16,896 nt of DNA from Solobacterium sp. (GCA_017543025.1 JAFYGX010000152.1:1-16896), one strand, 5' to 3'; shown: positions 1 through 9,070, numbered from the stretch's first letter. Made by a program: numbers and translations. Notes: generated by a model from the letters alone, not told the origin.

Positions 1-1086
1 GCCCGCCAGCATTATCGTTCGCTGAAGCCGATGCTGGAACAGGCAGGCATGAAGACAGAGGTACTTTACAGCGGCAGGGCATTGCAGGAAAAGGAACAGG
101 TGCTGGCCGGAATGAAGGACGGTACGATCGATATTGTAATCGGCACCCATTCGCTTCTGCAGGAACATGCGGAATTCAGAAATCTCGGATTTGTTGCGGC
201 AGATGAACAGCAGCGCTTTGGCGTTGCGCAGAGAAGGATTCTCAGAGAAAAAGGCTATATGACGGATTTTCTTCTGATGAGTGCGACGCCGATTCCGCGG
301 ACGCTCGCTTCCGCGATGTATGGAGAAATGAATGTGTCTTCCATTGATACGCTGCCAGGCGGCAGAAAACCGGTAAAGACCATTCTGGTAAAGGAAAACA
401 GCTTCCGTTCCGTACTGAATGATGTGAAGGCTCTGCTTCAGGAAGGAAGGCAGCTGTATGTGATCACTGCGGCAATCGAAGAAAATGAGTCGTTTTCAGC
501 CCGGGCTGCGGAAACGCTGTATCCCAACCTGCAGAAGCTGTTCGGACCTTCGAATGTCGCGCTGCTCCATGGAAGGATGAGTTCGGCAGAAAAAGAAGCG
601 GTAATGGAACGGTTCTCGCTCGGAGAAGTGCAGGTGCTCATCAGTACAACGGTTGTAGAAGTCGGAATGAATGTGGTCAATGCGACGGGTATGATTATCT
701 ATGACAGTGAACGGTTCGGTCTGTCCCAGCTCCATCAGCTGCGCGGAAGGGTGCAGCGGGGAAGCGGACAGGGGTATTGCTGGCTTCTGAGCGGGAGTAA
801 GGATCCGGAAGCGCTGGAGCGTCTGAATGTACTTGCAAAAACGACAGACGGGTTTGTGATCGCTTCGGAGGATTTACGTCTGCGCGGCCCGGGTGATATA
901 CTTGGTACGAGACAAAGCGGGCTTCCCGGGCTGATTCTAGGCAGTTTTACGGAAGATACCGCATATATCAATACGGCAAGAAAGGATGCGGCGATGATGG
1001 TGTCACAGCAGGATCATCCGGATTACATTCCGCTGCTTGACAGTGTACGTACAGAGCTTGCGCATTCGATGCCGTATGCAGATTAG
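1..1086 (+). CDS. recG: ATP-dependent DNA helicase RecG, C-terminal half (5' end cut by window)
   Basis: RecG unwinds branched DNA and remodels stalled forks and Holliday junctions in the cytoplasm. The frame is open from base 1, so about 361 C-terminal residues are present of a protein usually near 680; the wedge domain and Walker A motif lie outside the window. Visible SF2 motifs are the DExx box as DEQQRFGV (codon 68 of the fragment is the Asp), motif III LLMSATPIPRTLA, and the RecG-type helicase C-terminal block ISTTVVEVGMNV, ERFGLSQLHQLRGRV and ASEDLRLRGPGDILGTRQSG. Two positions depart from the usual family sequence: Gln replaces the His of DEQH, and motif VI reads GRVQRG where GRVGRG is expected. 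The frame is intact and the rest is well conserved, so the gene is probably functional. Its TAG stop overlaps the ribosome binding site of rnc. Confidence 0.97.
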   Translation, partial: ARQHYRSLKPMLEQAGMKTEVLYSGRALQEKEQVLAGMKDGTIDIVIGTHSLLQEHAEFRNLGFVAADEQQRFGVAQRRILREKGYMTDFLLMSATPIPRTLASAMYGEMNVSSIDTLPGGRKPVKTILVKENSFRSVLNDVKALLQEGRQLYVITAAIEENESFSARAAETLYPNLQKLFGPSNVALLHGRMSSAEKEAVMERFSLGEVQVLISTTVVEVGMNVVNATGMIIYDSERFGLSQLHQLRGRVQRGSGQGYCWLLSGSKDPEALERLNVLAKTTDGFVIASEDLRLRGPGDILGTRQSGLPGLILGSFTEDTAYINTARKDAAMMVSQQDHPDYIPLLDSVRTELAHSMPYAD

Positions 1087-1091
1087 GAGGT
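1085..1091 (+). promoter_or_regulatory. Ribosome binding site of rnc overlapping the recG stop
   Basis: AGGAGGT begins on the last two bases of the recG TAG codon and lies 6 bases before a TTG. It decides the non-ATG start of rnc and implies that ribosomes finishing recG can re-initiate on rnc. Confidence 0.85.
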
Positions 1092-1097
1092 AATCCA

Positions 1098-1778
1098 TTG
1101 GAACTCAGTGAATGGCTTCTGGAACACGCGTTTCCAGTAAAAAATATCGCTCTGGTTCAGCAGGCGTTTATTCATTCCAGTTATGCAAACGAACATCGCC
1201 ATCGGCATGATAATGAACGGCTGGAATTCATGGGAGATGCAGTTCTTCAGCTCTGGTCAAGTACGCAGATCTATCCGCTTAAACCGGAGCTTTCGGAAGG
1301 AGAGATGACACGGCTGAGAGCGAGCCTCGTCTGCGAGAAAGCGCTTGCCGGATACGGACGGCGTCTTGGTCTGAATGAATTTCTGAAGCTTGGCACCGGT
1401 GAAGAAAAGTCCGGCGGACGATACAAGGATGCAATCATTGCGGATATGTTTGAGGCGTTTCTCGGTGCACTGTATCTGGATCTTGGATATGAAGCAGCTG
1501 ACCGGTTTCTGCATCTTGCGATGGATGACTATATCAGACACCCGAAAGACTCCGAGGTATTCAAGGATTACAAGACAAGACTGCAGGAATATGTGCAGAC
1601 CGACAGGCGGTCTTCCGTGAAATACGAACTCGTAAAAGAGACCGGACCGGCTAACAGCCCGGAGTTTACAATGAATGCAGTTGTGGAAGGGCTTGTAATG
1701 GGTACGGGAACCGGCAGTTCGAAAAAACAGGCAGAACAGAATGCGGCGAAAAACGCATTTGAGAAAATGGTTCGTTGA
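1098..1778 (+). CDS. rnc: Ribonuclease III
   Basis: RNase III cleaves double-stranded RNA, including rRNA precursors and structured mRNAs. The 226-residue length is normal. The catalytic domain shows the signature NERLEFMGDAVL with metal-binding E43 and D47, and ADMFEAFLGALYLD with D116 and E119. A double-stranded RNA-binding domain occupies roughly residues 156-224, ending in the GTGTGSSKKQAEQNAA block. The start is TTG at 1098, chosen because AGGAGGT (1085-1091) sits 6 bases upstream and no ATG in frame fits the conserved N-terminus. This ribosome binding site overlaps the recG stop, which suggests coupled translation. In many Firmicutes rnc follows plsX-acpP and precedes smc-ftsY; none of these is next to it here. 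Confidence 0.97.
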   Translation: MELSEWLLEHAFPVKNIALVQQAFIHSSYANEHRHRHDNERLEFMGDAVLQLWSSTQIYPLKPELSEGEMTRLRASLVCEKALAGYGRRLGLNEFLKLGTGEEKSGGRYKDAIIADMFEAFLGALYLDLGYEAADRFLHLAMDDYIRHPKDSEVFKDYKTRLQEYVQTDRRSSVKYELVKETGPANSPEFTMNAVVEGLVMGTGTGSSKKQAEQNAAKNAFEKMVR

Positions 1779-1805
1779 TCAGATTCAAAGAGGAGAAAAA
1801 ACAGG

Positions 1806-3092
1806 ATGAAAATCAGTGAATGGAAACAGCAGGTTTCTGACGGAAAGCTGAATGGCAGGCTGGAATTCCTTTACGGAGCTGCCCGGGCAGATCAGCAGAA
1901 GGAACGGTATCTGAGCGTGCTGGATCACGCGATGGCAAAGTTCGGCGATGCGGATGTCAGATTGTTTTCTGCCCCGGGAAGAACGGAGGTCGGCGGCAAT
2001 CATACCGATCATCAGCTTGGCCGTGTGCTAGCGGCTTCGATCGATCTTGATGTTCTGGCTGTAGTCCGGGCGAAGGAAGAACCCGTAATTTCATACTTTT
2101 CCGATGCTTTTTCCGTAAAGCCGGTTGATATTTCAAGTCCGGAGGTGGATCCGGAACAGTATAATACGACCGAATCTCTGATTGCGGGCATTGCCGCGAA
2201 ATTCCTTGCGAATCATCATAAGATTGGCGGTTTTGACTGCTATGCGGAAAGCGATGTTCTGCCCGGAAGCGGGATGTCGAGTTCTGCCGCATTTGAGATC
2301 CTGATCGCGGAGATTCTCAGTGTTCTTTACAATGACGGATCGGTAAACCCGATTGAACAGGCAATGATCGGGCAGTATTCAGAAAATGTCTTCTTCGGCA
2401 AAGCATCGGGACTGATGGACCAGATGGCATGTTCCGTCGGCGGCTTTGTGACGATCGACTTCAGAGATGCATCTGACCCGCAGGTCCGCAATATTCCGTT
2501 TGAACTGGACCGTTATGGCTATTCTCTGATTCTGACCGACTGCAAGCAGTCACATGCGGATCTATCTGAAGAGTATTCCAGAGTTCCGATGGAAATGAAG
2601 ATGGCTGCCCGGGTCATGGGGAAGAATGTGCTGTCAGAATGCACAATGAACGATCTGCTTCATTACGCTTCTGAAATCCGTAAGACGTGCGGGGACCGCT
2701 CATTTCTCAGAGCGTATCATTTTCTGAATGAAACCGACCGCGTCGTGGATGAGGTGACAGCGCTTCGCAACGGCGATATGGAAGGCTTTCTTGATTATGT
2801 GATCGAGAGCGGGCATTCGAGCTTCATGTATCTGCAGAATGTCTATCCGCCCAATGATCTGACGCATCAGTCACTTGCGGTCGGACTTGCGCTTTCTGAA
2901 CAGATTCTCAGGGGCAAAGGCGCATGGCGTGTCCATGGCGGCGGCTTTGCCGGCACGATTCAGGCATTTGTACCGCTGGATCTTGCGAATATCTATGTGA
3001 AAACAATGGAATCGGTATTCGGTTCCGGTTCCTGCTATACATTGCGGATCCGTTCGGTCGGCGGTTATGAGATCAGACCGGACGAAAACTGA
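1806..3092 (+). CDS. GHMP-family sugar kinase, galactokinase-like
   Basis: This is a cytoplasmic GHMP kinase of the galactokinase branch, predicted to phosphorylate a sugar at C1 with ATP. The three GHMP motifs are visible. Motif 1 is APGRTEVGGNHTDH (R59, H66, D68), the glycine-rich ATP loop is LPGSGMSSSAA (residues 152-161), and the C-terminal motif 3 is VHGGGFAGTIQAF. The expected catalytic Asp is D205 in GLMDQMAC. Canonical galactokinase reads GRVNLIGEHTD, with a Glu that binds the sugar; here that position is Asn65. The N-terminus before motif 1 is some 25 residues longer than in standard GalK, and total length is 428 residues. No galT, galE or transporter is nearby. Galactose is therefore only the default guess, and another hexose or hexosamine is possible. 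The start ATG is supported by AAAGAGGAG at 1787-1795. Confidence 0.85.
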   Translation: MKISEWKQQVSDGKLNGRLEFLYGAARADQQKERYLSVLDHAMAKFGDADVRLFSAPGRTEVGGNHTDHQLGRVLAASIDLDVLAVVRAKEEPVISYFSDAFSVKPVDISSPEVDPEQYNTTESLIAGIAAKFLANHHKIGGFDCYAESDVLPGSGMSSSAAFEILIAEILSVLYNDGSVNPIEQAMIGQYSENVFFGKASGLMDQMACSVGGFVTIDFRDASDPQVRNIPFELDRYGYSLILTDCKQSHADLSEEYSRVPMEMKMAARVMGKNVLSECTMNDLLHYASEIRKTCGDRSFLRAYHFLNETDRVVDEVTALRNGDMEGFLDYVIESGHSSFMYLQNVYPPNDLTHQSLAVGLALSEQILRGKGAWRVHGGGFAGTIQAFVPLDLANIYVKTMESVFGSGSCYTLRIRSVGGYEIRPDEN

Positions 3093-3116
3093 TTTCAGAA
3101 ATGGAGAACAGTACTG

Positions 3117-4616
3117 ATGCTGAAAGATGGAAAAATTCTGATTGGAAAAGCAGATGATCTGGAAATATCCTTGGTTCCTTCCCAGATGAACCGGCATGGT
3201 CTGATTGCAGGTGCCTCCGGTACCGGAAAAACCGTAACTCTGAAAGTGATTGCGGAATCACTCTCCGAACTTGGCGTTCCGACCTTCATTGCCGATATCA
3301 AGGGCGATCTTTCCGGAATGATCCGGGACGGAAATATGGACGGTATTTCCGGACGGCTCGAATCAATGGGAATTGAAGATTATGAAGTGCGGCATTACCC
3401 GGTTCATTTCTTTGATGTTTATCAGAAGGCAGGACATCCGGTACGGGCAGAGATGCAGGAAATGAGTCCGATTCTGCTGTGCCGGATCATGGATCTGACG
3501 GAAGCGCAGGAAGGGGTTCTCAATATCATTTTCCGTGTTGCACAGGATATGGATCTTGATATCATTGACCTCAAGGATCTGCAGGCAATGACTGCCTATG
3601 TCGGAGACCATTCGAAAGACTATACCGTAACATATGGAAATGTTTCCAAGCAGTCGGTCGGAGCGATTCAGCGCAAACTACTGCAGCTGGAAAATGAAGG
3701 CGGAAATCTCTTCTTTGGCCTGCCTTCGCTGAATATTGATGACTGGATGACGTGTGAAGGCGGACTCGGCATGATGAACATGCTGGAATGCGAAGAGCTC
3801 TTCCAGCATCCGCTTCTTTATACCGCATTTCTGCTCTGGCTTCTGGATGAGCTGTATAACTCGCTTCCGGAAGTCGGCGATCCGGAGAAACCGAAGATGG
3901 TATTCTTTTTTGACGAAGCGCATCTTCTGTTCAAAAATGCACCGAAGCGTCTTGTTGACAGGATTGAGCAGACGATCAAGCTGATCCGTTCAAAAGGCGT
4001 AGGCGTATTCTTCTGCACGCAGACACCGGCTGATATTTCGCCTGCTGTTCTTGCGCAGCTGTCCAACCGGATTCAGCACAGCCTTCGTGCCTATACTCCG
4101 GCAGAGATCAAAGCGGTGAAGCAGGCGGCTGCTTCTTTCCGTCAGAATCCGGATCTGGATACGGCAGAAGTCATTACGAACATGAAGACCGGAACCGCAC
4201 TTGTCTCGGTTCTGATGGAAGACGGTGCACCTTCGATCGTTCAGAAAACAAAGATTCTGCCGCCGAAGTCATCCATGGAGGTTGCTCCGGAAGAAGAGGT
4301 TGCCCGCTGCATACAGCATGACAGTCTTTACGGGAAATATGAGAAATCCTTTGATCCGGAATCCGCATATGAACAGATGGATGAGATCCGCTCCCAGGAA
4401 GAACAGGACAAGCTTGCGCTAGCGGAAGCGAAGAAACAGGAACGCATCAGGGAACAGAATGAACGTGCAGAAGCGCGGGAAGCTGCGAAGCGGGAAAAAG
4501 AAAAAGCAGAATGGGGAAATCGTCTGGCGAGGAAGGCAAAGAACAGGCTTGAGAACGAAGCGCTCAGCATCGGCATCCGTTCTGCCAAGAAAATCCTGCA
4601 GGGATTTCTGAAATGA
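3117..4616 (+). CDS. HerA-like/DUF853 P-loop ATPase (YjgR family)
   Basis: This 499-residue protein resembles bacterial proteins annotated as helicase HerA-like or DUF853, which are usually about 500 residues. Walker A is GASGTGKT (residues 32-39). Walker B is MVFFFDEAHLLF, with D266 and E267. A following stretch VGVFFCTQTPADI has the sensor-like Gln of the HerA/FtsK superfamily. Residues from about 410 to 485 are highly charged, rich in Glu, Lys, Arg and Ala, and probably form a coiled coil. No membrane segment or signal peptide is visible, so it is probably cytoplasmic. The biological role of this family is poorly defined; DNA translocation is inferred from the fold. It is the last gene of its run, beginning 24 bases after the kinase gene with GGAGA at 3103-3107, and it is followed by a terminator. 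Confidence 0.88.
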   Translation: MLKDGKILIGKADDLEISLVPSQMNRHGLIAGASGTGKTVTLKVIAESLSELGVPTFIADIKGDLSGMIRDGNMDGISGRLESMGIEDYEVRHYPVHFFDVYQKAGHPVRAEMQEMSPILLCRIMDLTEAQEGVLNIIFRVAQDMDLDIIDLKDLQAMTAYVGDHSKDYTVTYGNVSKQSVGAIQRKLLQLENEGGNLFFGLPSLNIDDWMTCEGGLGMMNMLECEELFQHPLLYTAFLLWLLDELYNSLPEVGDPEKPKMVFFFDEAHLLFKNAPKRLVDRIEQTIKLIRSKGVGVFFCTQTPADISPAVLAQLSNRIQHSLRAYTPAEIKAVKQAAASFRQNPDLDTAEVITNMKTGTALVSVLMEDGAPSIVQKTKILPPKSSMEVAPEEEVARCIQHDSLYGKYEKSFDPESAYEQMDEIRSQEEQDKLALAEAKKQERIREQNERAEAREAAKREKEKAEWGNRLARKAKNRLENEALSIGIRSAKKILQGFLK

Positions 4617-4622
4617 ACAATG

Positions 4623-4655
4623 AAGCTTTGTGAGAAATCACAGAGCTTTTTTTTT
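4623..4655 (+). terminator. Intrinsic terminator after the recG-rnc-kinase-HerA run
   Basis: An 11-base-pair stem (4623-4633 with 4638-4648, one G-U pair) is closed by a GAAA tetraloop and runs into nine consecutive T residues (4647-4655). It separates the upstream transcription unit from polC. Confidence 0.93.
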
Positions 4656-4661
4656 CTGACA

Positions 4662-4670
4662 TGATAAAAT
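4662..4670 (+). promoter_or_regulatory. Candidate extended -10 promoter for polC
   Basis: TGATAAAAT matches an extended -10 element (TGn then TAAAAT, 5 of 6 to consensus). No good -35 is present because that position falls in the terminator stem and T-run. Initiation about 7 bases downstream would leave a leader of only about 5-7 bases before the polC ATG. Confidence 0.5.
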
Positions 4671-4682
4671 GACGGTACGCTT

Positions 4683-7600
4683 ATGGAACAGAAACTTGAA
4701 GCATTATTTGAAAAGAAACCTGCAGCAGCGCTGAGTCATCTTTCTTCACTGACGATCCGCAATGTTCGGTTTTACCGCAGCGGAAGAAGAATCTCAATCG
4801 ATCTGCATTCTCCGCGTCCGATGGCATTTCAGGACTATTCCGGCCTTCGGGACTATATAACAGAGGCCTGCGGATGTCCGGTTGATCTTTCGATTACCTG
4901 TGAGACGCAGACGATTTCGCTTGGCGATCTGCAGATGTATATTGATTTTCTTCTGAAAGAAGATCCGGAGCTTACTCCGCTTCATGGCGGCAGTCTTCGC
5001 TATGAAGAAGCACAGAATACACTTTATTTTGTGTTTGCGGAAGAGCAGGAAGCGCAGGCTGCCTCAGCATATGAAACGGAAATCCGGTCATTTTTCAGAA
5101 AAGTCGGTTTTCCGGATCTGAAGCCCTCGTTTGATGTCCGGGAACCGGAGCGTTTTTCGGTAGATACCGTGATCCGGAAAGAAGAGCCGGAAGAAAAAAC
5201 GGCGCCGGAAGCGAAGCCGAAAAAACGCTATGTCAGTCCGAAGCGAAAGGACTGGCCGGAAGTCACACTGAAGGAAGTGACAGACCCGATTGATAATATC
5301 CGTTTTACCGGCGAGATCTTTGCGGGGGAAGAGATTGTTACGCGTCTCGGGAAAAAGATCCGGACATTCTCCGTTTACGACGGGACGGATGCGATCTCCG
5401 TAAAAGCCTTTGAAGGAAGAAATTTTACCGCAGAAGAACTCGATGCGATCCGGATCGGCAAGCGGTATACCGTTTACGCATCTGTTATTTTTGACACCTA
5501 TGCAAGAGATCTTGTCGCGAATGCGGTGCAGATGGATGAAGAAGAAGAGGATCAGATTACAGATCCGGCAGAAGAAAAGCGGGTGGAGCTGCATATGCAT
5601 ACCAATATGTCGGAGATGGACGGTGTATGTTCACCGGCTTCGGTCGTTGAATATGCCTTCAATCTTGGTCATGAAGGTATCTGTATTACCGATCATGCGG
5701 ATGTGCAGAGTTTCGTCAAAGCATTCAATGCCGCAAAAGGGCTTGTGAAGAAGCATCCGGAACATCCGTTCAAGGTTGGACTCGGCTGTGAGATGAACAT
5801 GGCGGAAGACCGTCTGACGATTGTCAGAAATGCAACGGATGCGGATCTCGATGACTGTACCTATATCTGTTTTGACCTTGAGACGACCGGTCTTTCCTGC
5901 TATTTTGATTCAATTATTGAGTTTGGTGCGGTGAAGATCGAACATGGCGCAGTGACAGATCATATTCAGCGGTTCATTCATCCGCCGAAGCCGATTCCTG
6001 CCTTCATCACCCGCAAGACCAATATCTCAAATGATATGCTCAGGGACGCAAAGCCTTTCGCGGAGGCGATTGATGAAATCCTGGACTGGATCGGCAGCGG
6101 GGTGCTGGTTGCGCACAATGCGACGTTTGACTATTATTTTCTGAATGAAGAACTGCGCCGGATCGGACGGGAACCCATCACCAACCCGGTGATCGATACG
6201 CTTGATCTTTCCAGGGCGATTCTCAAAGACCGGCATTTTTACCGGCTCGGCAATGTGGCGAATTTCTATCGGATCACCTATGACGAAGATGTTGCACATC
6301 GGGCGGATTATGATGCTGAAGTGCTGTCTTCCGTATTTCAGTCTCTGCTGGCAGATTCCATGAAACGGGGTGCGCATACCCTGAAGCAGCTGGATGATGT
6401 GCAGGATGAGGATGCGTATAAGAAAGTGCGCCGATCGCATATTATTGTCATGGCAAAGAATCAGGCAGGTCTTCGCCGGCTGTATGAGATGGTATCGGAA
6501 TCCTGCACGCAGACCCTTGTGGTGACCGGAAAATCCGGCAAGGAAGGGGGCGGTGCCGCAGAACCGCGGATCCGCCGTTCCAGTGTGAACAGAGAACGTG
6601 AAAATATTCTGATCGGCAGTTCCTGTCTCAATAATGAGATCTTCGAGCTTGCCTGCAATGGCGATGACGCAAGGCTGATCGAAGCAATGAAGTGGTATGA
6701 CTATATTGAAATTCAGCCGCCGGCAAACTATTCAACGGAAGTGGTTCAGGGCTATATCCCAAGCAGTGACCGTCTGCGGGAGGTTCTGAAACGGATTATC
6801 CGCTGTGCCGATGAAGCGGGCAGACCTGTTGTGGCTGACAGCGATGCGCATTACTGCAGGCCGGAACAGAAAATCTTCCGTGATGTGTATATCATGGCGC
6901 AGGGAGTCGGCGGTGTTACACATCCGCTTTATATCCGCGACAATGATCTCCGTATTCGGACAAAAAACCCTGATCAGCATATTCGTCTGACACAGGAAAT
7001 GCTGGACAGCTTTGCATTTCTTTCCGATCCGGACCGGGTCCGTGAGATCGTGATCACAAATCCGAAAAAGATTTTCTCGATGCTGGAAGAAGTGCGTCCG
7101 GTTCCTTCCGGAACCTTCCCGCCGGTGATCGAGGGATCGGATGATAAACTGCGGGAAATCTGTCATAAGACAGAACATGACATGTATGAGTTCGAAGGAA
7201 AGGTACCTGAGATTGTCAGCACCCGTCTGAACGAAGAGCTGGACAATATCATCCGCAACGGGTTCGGCGTGCATTATTATATTGCGCATCTGCTTGTCAA
7301 GCGTTCGAATGATGACGGATATGTTGTCGGCAGCCGGGGATCCGTCGGCTCAAGTTTTACGGCGACCATGTCCGGGATTACGGAAGTGAATCCGCTGCCG
7401 CCGCATTATCTCTGTCCCGCCTGTCATTACAGTGATTTTCTTGAAGAAGGCGCTGCTGCGAGCGGGTTTGATCTGCCGGACAAGCCATGTCCGCATTGCG
7501 GAACCATTATGCGCGGCAACGGTCATAATATTCCGTGTCAGACCTTCCTTGGTTTCAACGCCGACAAGACGCCGGATATCGATCTGAACTTTTCAAATGA

Positions 7601-9023
7601 GTATCAGGCCAGAGCGCATGCATTTATCAAGGAAGTGTTCGGGGAAGCACATGCATATCGTGCCGGTACGATCGGCACCGTTGCCGAAAAGACCGCGTTC
7701 GGCTATGTCAGCGGATACTGCGAGAAAATGAATATTTCGAATATGCGGCGGGTCATGAAAGAATATCTGGCGGTCAACTGCCAGGATGTCAAGCGCACAA
7801 CCGGTCAGCATCCGGGCGGCATCATCATTATCCCGGATGAGTATCAGGCAGAGGATTTCACGCCGATCCAGTACCCGGCCAATGACCCCGGAAGCGAGTG
7901 GAAGACCACGCATTACGACTTTCATGATATTCATGACAACGTGCTGAAATTTGATATCCTCGGTCATGTAGATCCGACGGCGATGCGTCTTCTGCAGAAT
8001 ATCTCGCAGACGAAACCGACCTCCATTCCGATGAACGATCCGGAAACGCTGTCCTTGTTCTATACCGATGAAGCCCTCCATGCCGATCCGAGAGTTTATA
8101 AAAAAGAAACCGGTGCACTCGGGCTTCCGGAATTCGGAACCCGCACGACACGCCGGGTGCTGGAAGAGACCAGACCGCATGTCTTCAGCGATCTCGTGAT
8201 CATTTCCGGCCTTTCGCATGGGACAGACGTATGGGCAGGAAATGCGGAGAGTCTGATTCAGGCAGGTACCTGTACATTGAGCGAGGTAATCGGATGCCGT
8301 GATGACATCATGACCTATCTGCTTGCGAAAAAACTGGAACCGCTGATGTCATTCAAGATCATGGAGAGCGTCCGTAAGGGAAAAGGTCTCAGTGAAGAGC
8401 AGGAAGCAGCGATGAAGGAACACAATGTGCCGGACTGGTATATCGATTCCTGCAAGAAAATCAAATACATGTTTCCGAAGGCACATGCGGTGGCATATGT
8501 CATGATGGCAGTGCGGATCGCCTGGTATAAGGTACATGAACCATGGAACTTTTATGTCCAGTACCTGACGCTGCGCTGTGATGCGTATGAGATTGAAACG
8601 ATGTCGAAAGGGATCGAAGCAGTGCGTGCCAGAATGCAGGATATTCAGGCGAGGCTTGCGGATCGCTCCACGGCCGGAACGGTATCAAACAAGGAAAAGT
8701 CACTGTTCGATACGCTGGAAGTCTGTGAAGAGATGTATGCCCGCGGGTATTCGGTCGGCAACGTGGATCTTTACAGATCAAAGGCAAGAGAGTTCAGCTA
8801 TGATCCGGACAATGTGCATATCATCATTCCGCCGTTCATTGTGATTGACGGACTTGGCGCAAACGTTGCGGATTCTGTGGAGCGTGCCCGGCAGAATTCG
8901 GAATTTCTTTCCAAGGAAGATATTCTGAAGCGTACGCAGCTTTCTGATACGCTGCTGAAAAAGCTGGAAGCACTTGGCTGTCTGGAAGGAATCCAGGAAC
9001 GGAATCAGCTGTCACTGTTCTGA
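4683..9023 (+). CDS. polC: DNA polymerase III alpha subunit, Gram-positive type PolC
   Basis: PolC is the replicative polymerase of Firmicutes, with built-in 3'-5' proofreading. At 1446 residues it has the normal length. Order of domains: N-terminal region; OB fold (about 190-290); PHP domain beginning VELHMHT (HMH at 304-306); DEDD exonuclease inserted in PHP (FDLETTGL with D398/E400, VAHNATFD with D483, HRADYDAE with D542); a zinc site with C911, C914, C936 and C939 (C952 also nearby); and the palm with catalytic acidic residues in DKTPDIDLNFS (D965, D967). RTTGQHPGGIIIIP and FPKAHAVAYVMMA are further PolC signatures. The protein ends in QLSLF (1442-1446), a canonical beta-clamp binding peptide. 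No in-frame start lies upstream before a stop at 4665-4667, and the chosen ATG has no clear ribosome binding site, unlike most neighbours. Confidence 0.99.
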   Translation: MEQKLEALFEKKPAAALSHLSSLTIRNVRFYRSGRRISIDLHSPRPMAFQDYSGLRDYITEACGCPVDLSITCETQTISLGDLQMYIDFLLKEDPELTPLHGGSLRYEEAQNTLYFVFAEEQEAQAASAYETEIRSFFRKVGFPDLKPSFDVREPERFSVDTVIRKEEPEEKTAPEAKPKKRYVSPKRKDWPEVTLKEVTDPIDNIRFTGEIFAGEEIVTRLGKKIRTFSVYDGTDAISVKAFEGRNFTAEELDAIRIGKRYTVYASVIFDTYARDLVANAVQMDEEEEDQITDPAEEKRVELHMHTNMSEMDGVCSPASVVEYAFNLGHEGICITDHADVQSFVKAFNAAKGLVKKHPEHPFKVGLGCEMNMAEDRLTIVRNATDADLDDCTYICFDLETTGLSCYFDSIIEFGAVKIEHGAVTDHIQRFIHPPKPIPAFITRKTNISNDMLRDAKPFAEAIDEILDWIGSGVLVAHNATFDYYFLNEELRRIGREPITNPVIDTLDLSRAILKDRHFYRLGNVANFYRITYDEDVAHRADYDAEVLSSVFQSLLADSMKRGAHTLKQLDDVQDEDAYKKVRRSHIIVMAKNQAGLRRLYEMVSESCTQTLVVTGKSGKEGGGAAEPRIRRSSVNRERENILIGSSCLNNEIFELACNGDDARLIEAMKWYDYIEIQPPANYSTEVVQGYIPSSDRLREVLKRIIRCADEAGRPVVADSDAHYCRPEQKIFRDVYIMAQGVGGVTHPLYIRDNDLRIRTKNPDQHIRLTQEMLDSFAFLSDPDRVREIVITNPKKIFSMLEEVRPVPSGTFPPVIEGSDDKLREICHKTEHDMYEFEGKVPEIVSTRLNEELDNIIRNGFGVHYYIAHLLVKRSNDDGYVVGSRGSVGSSFTATMSGITEVNPLPPHYLCPACHYSDFLEEGAAASGFDLPDKPCPHCGTIMRGNGHNIPCQTFLGFNADKTPDIDLNFSNEYQARAHAFIKEVFGEAHAYRAGTIGTVAEKTAFGYVSGYCEKMNISNMRRVMKEYLAVNCQDVKRTTGQHPGGIIIIPDEYQAEDFTPIQYPANDPGSEWKTTHYDFHDIHDNVLKFDILGHVDPTAMRLLQNISQTKPTSIPMNDPETLSLFYTDEALHADPRVYKKETGALGLPEFGTRTTRRVLEETRPHVFSDLVIISGLSHGTDVWAGNAESLIQAGTCTLSEVIGCRDDIMTYLLAKKLEPLMSFKIMESVRKGKGLSEEQEAAMKEHNVPDWYIDSCKKIKYMFPKAHAVAYVMMAVRIAWYKVHEPWNFYVQYLTLRCDAYEIETMSKGIEAVRARMQDIQARLADRSTAGTVSNKEKSLFDTLEVCEEMYARGYSVGNVDLYRSKAREFSYDPDNVHIIIPPFIVIDGLGANVADSVERARQNSEFLSKEDILKRTQLSDTLLKKLEALGCLEGIQERNQLSLF

Positions 9024-9070
9024 CGTTTCTGTGTCTTTCGTTGCATGAAAATAGTTGAAGGTGGAATAAG

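Noticed and set aside
7593..8219. Minus-strand open frame of 208 codons opposite polC
   Set aside because: Shadow of the conserved PolC palm region; no recognisable protein features.
9041..9069. Promoter between polC and the response regulator
   Set aside because: TTGCAT with GAATAA is a poor match and the -10 would overlap the ribosome binding site; co-transcription with polC is simpler.
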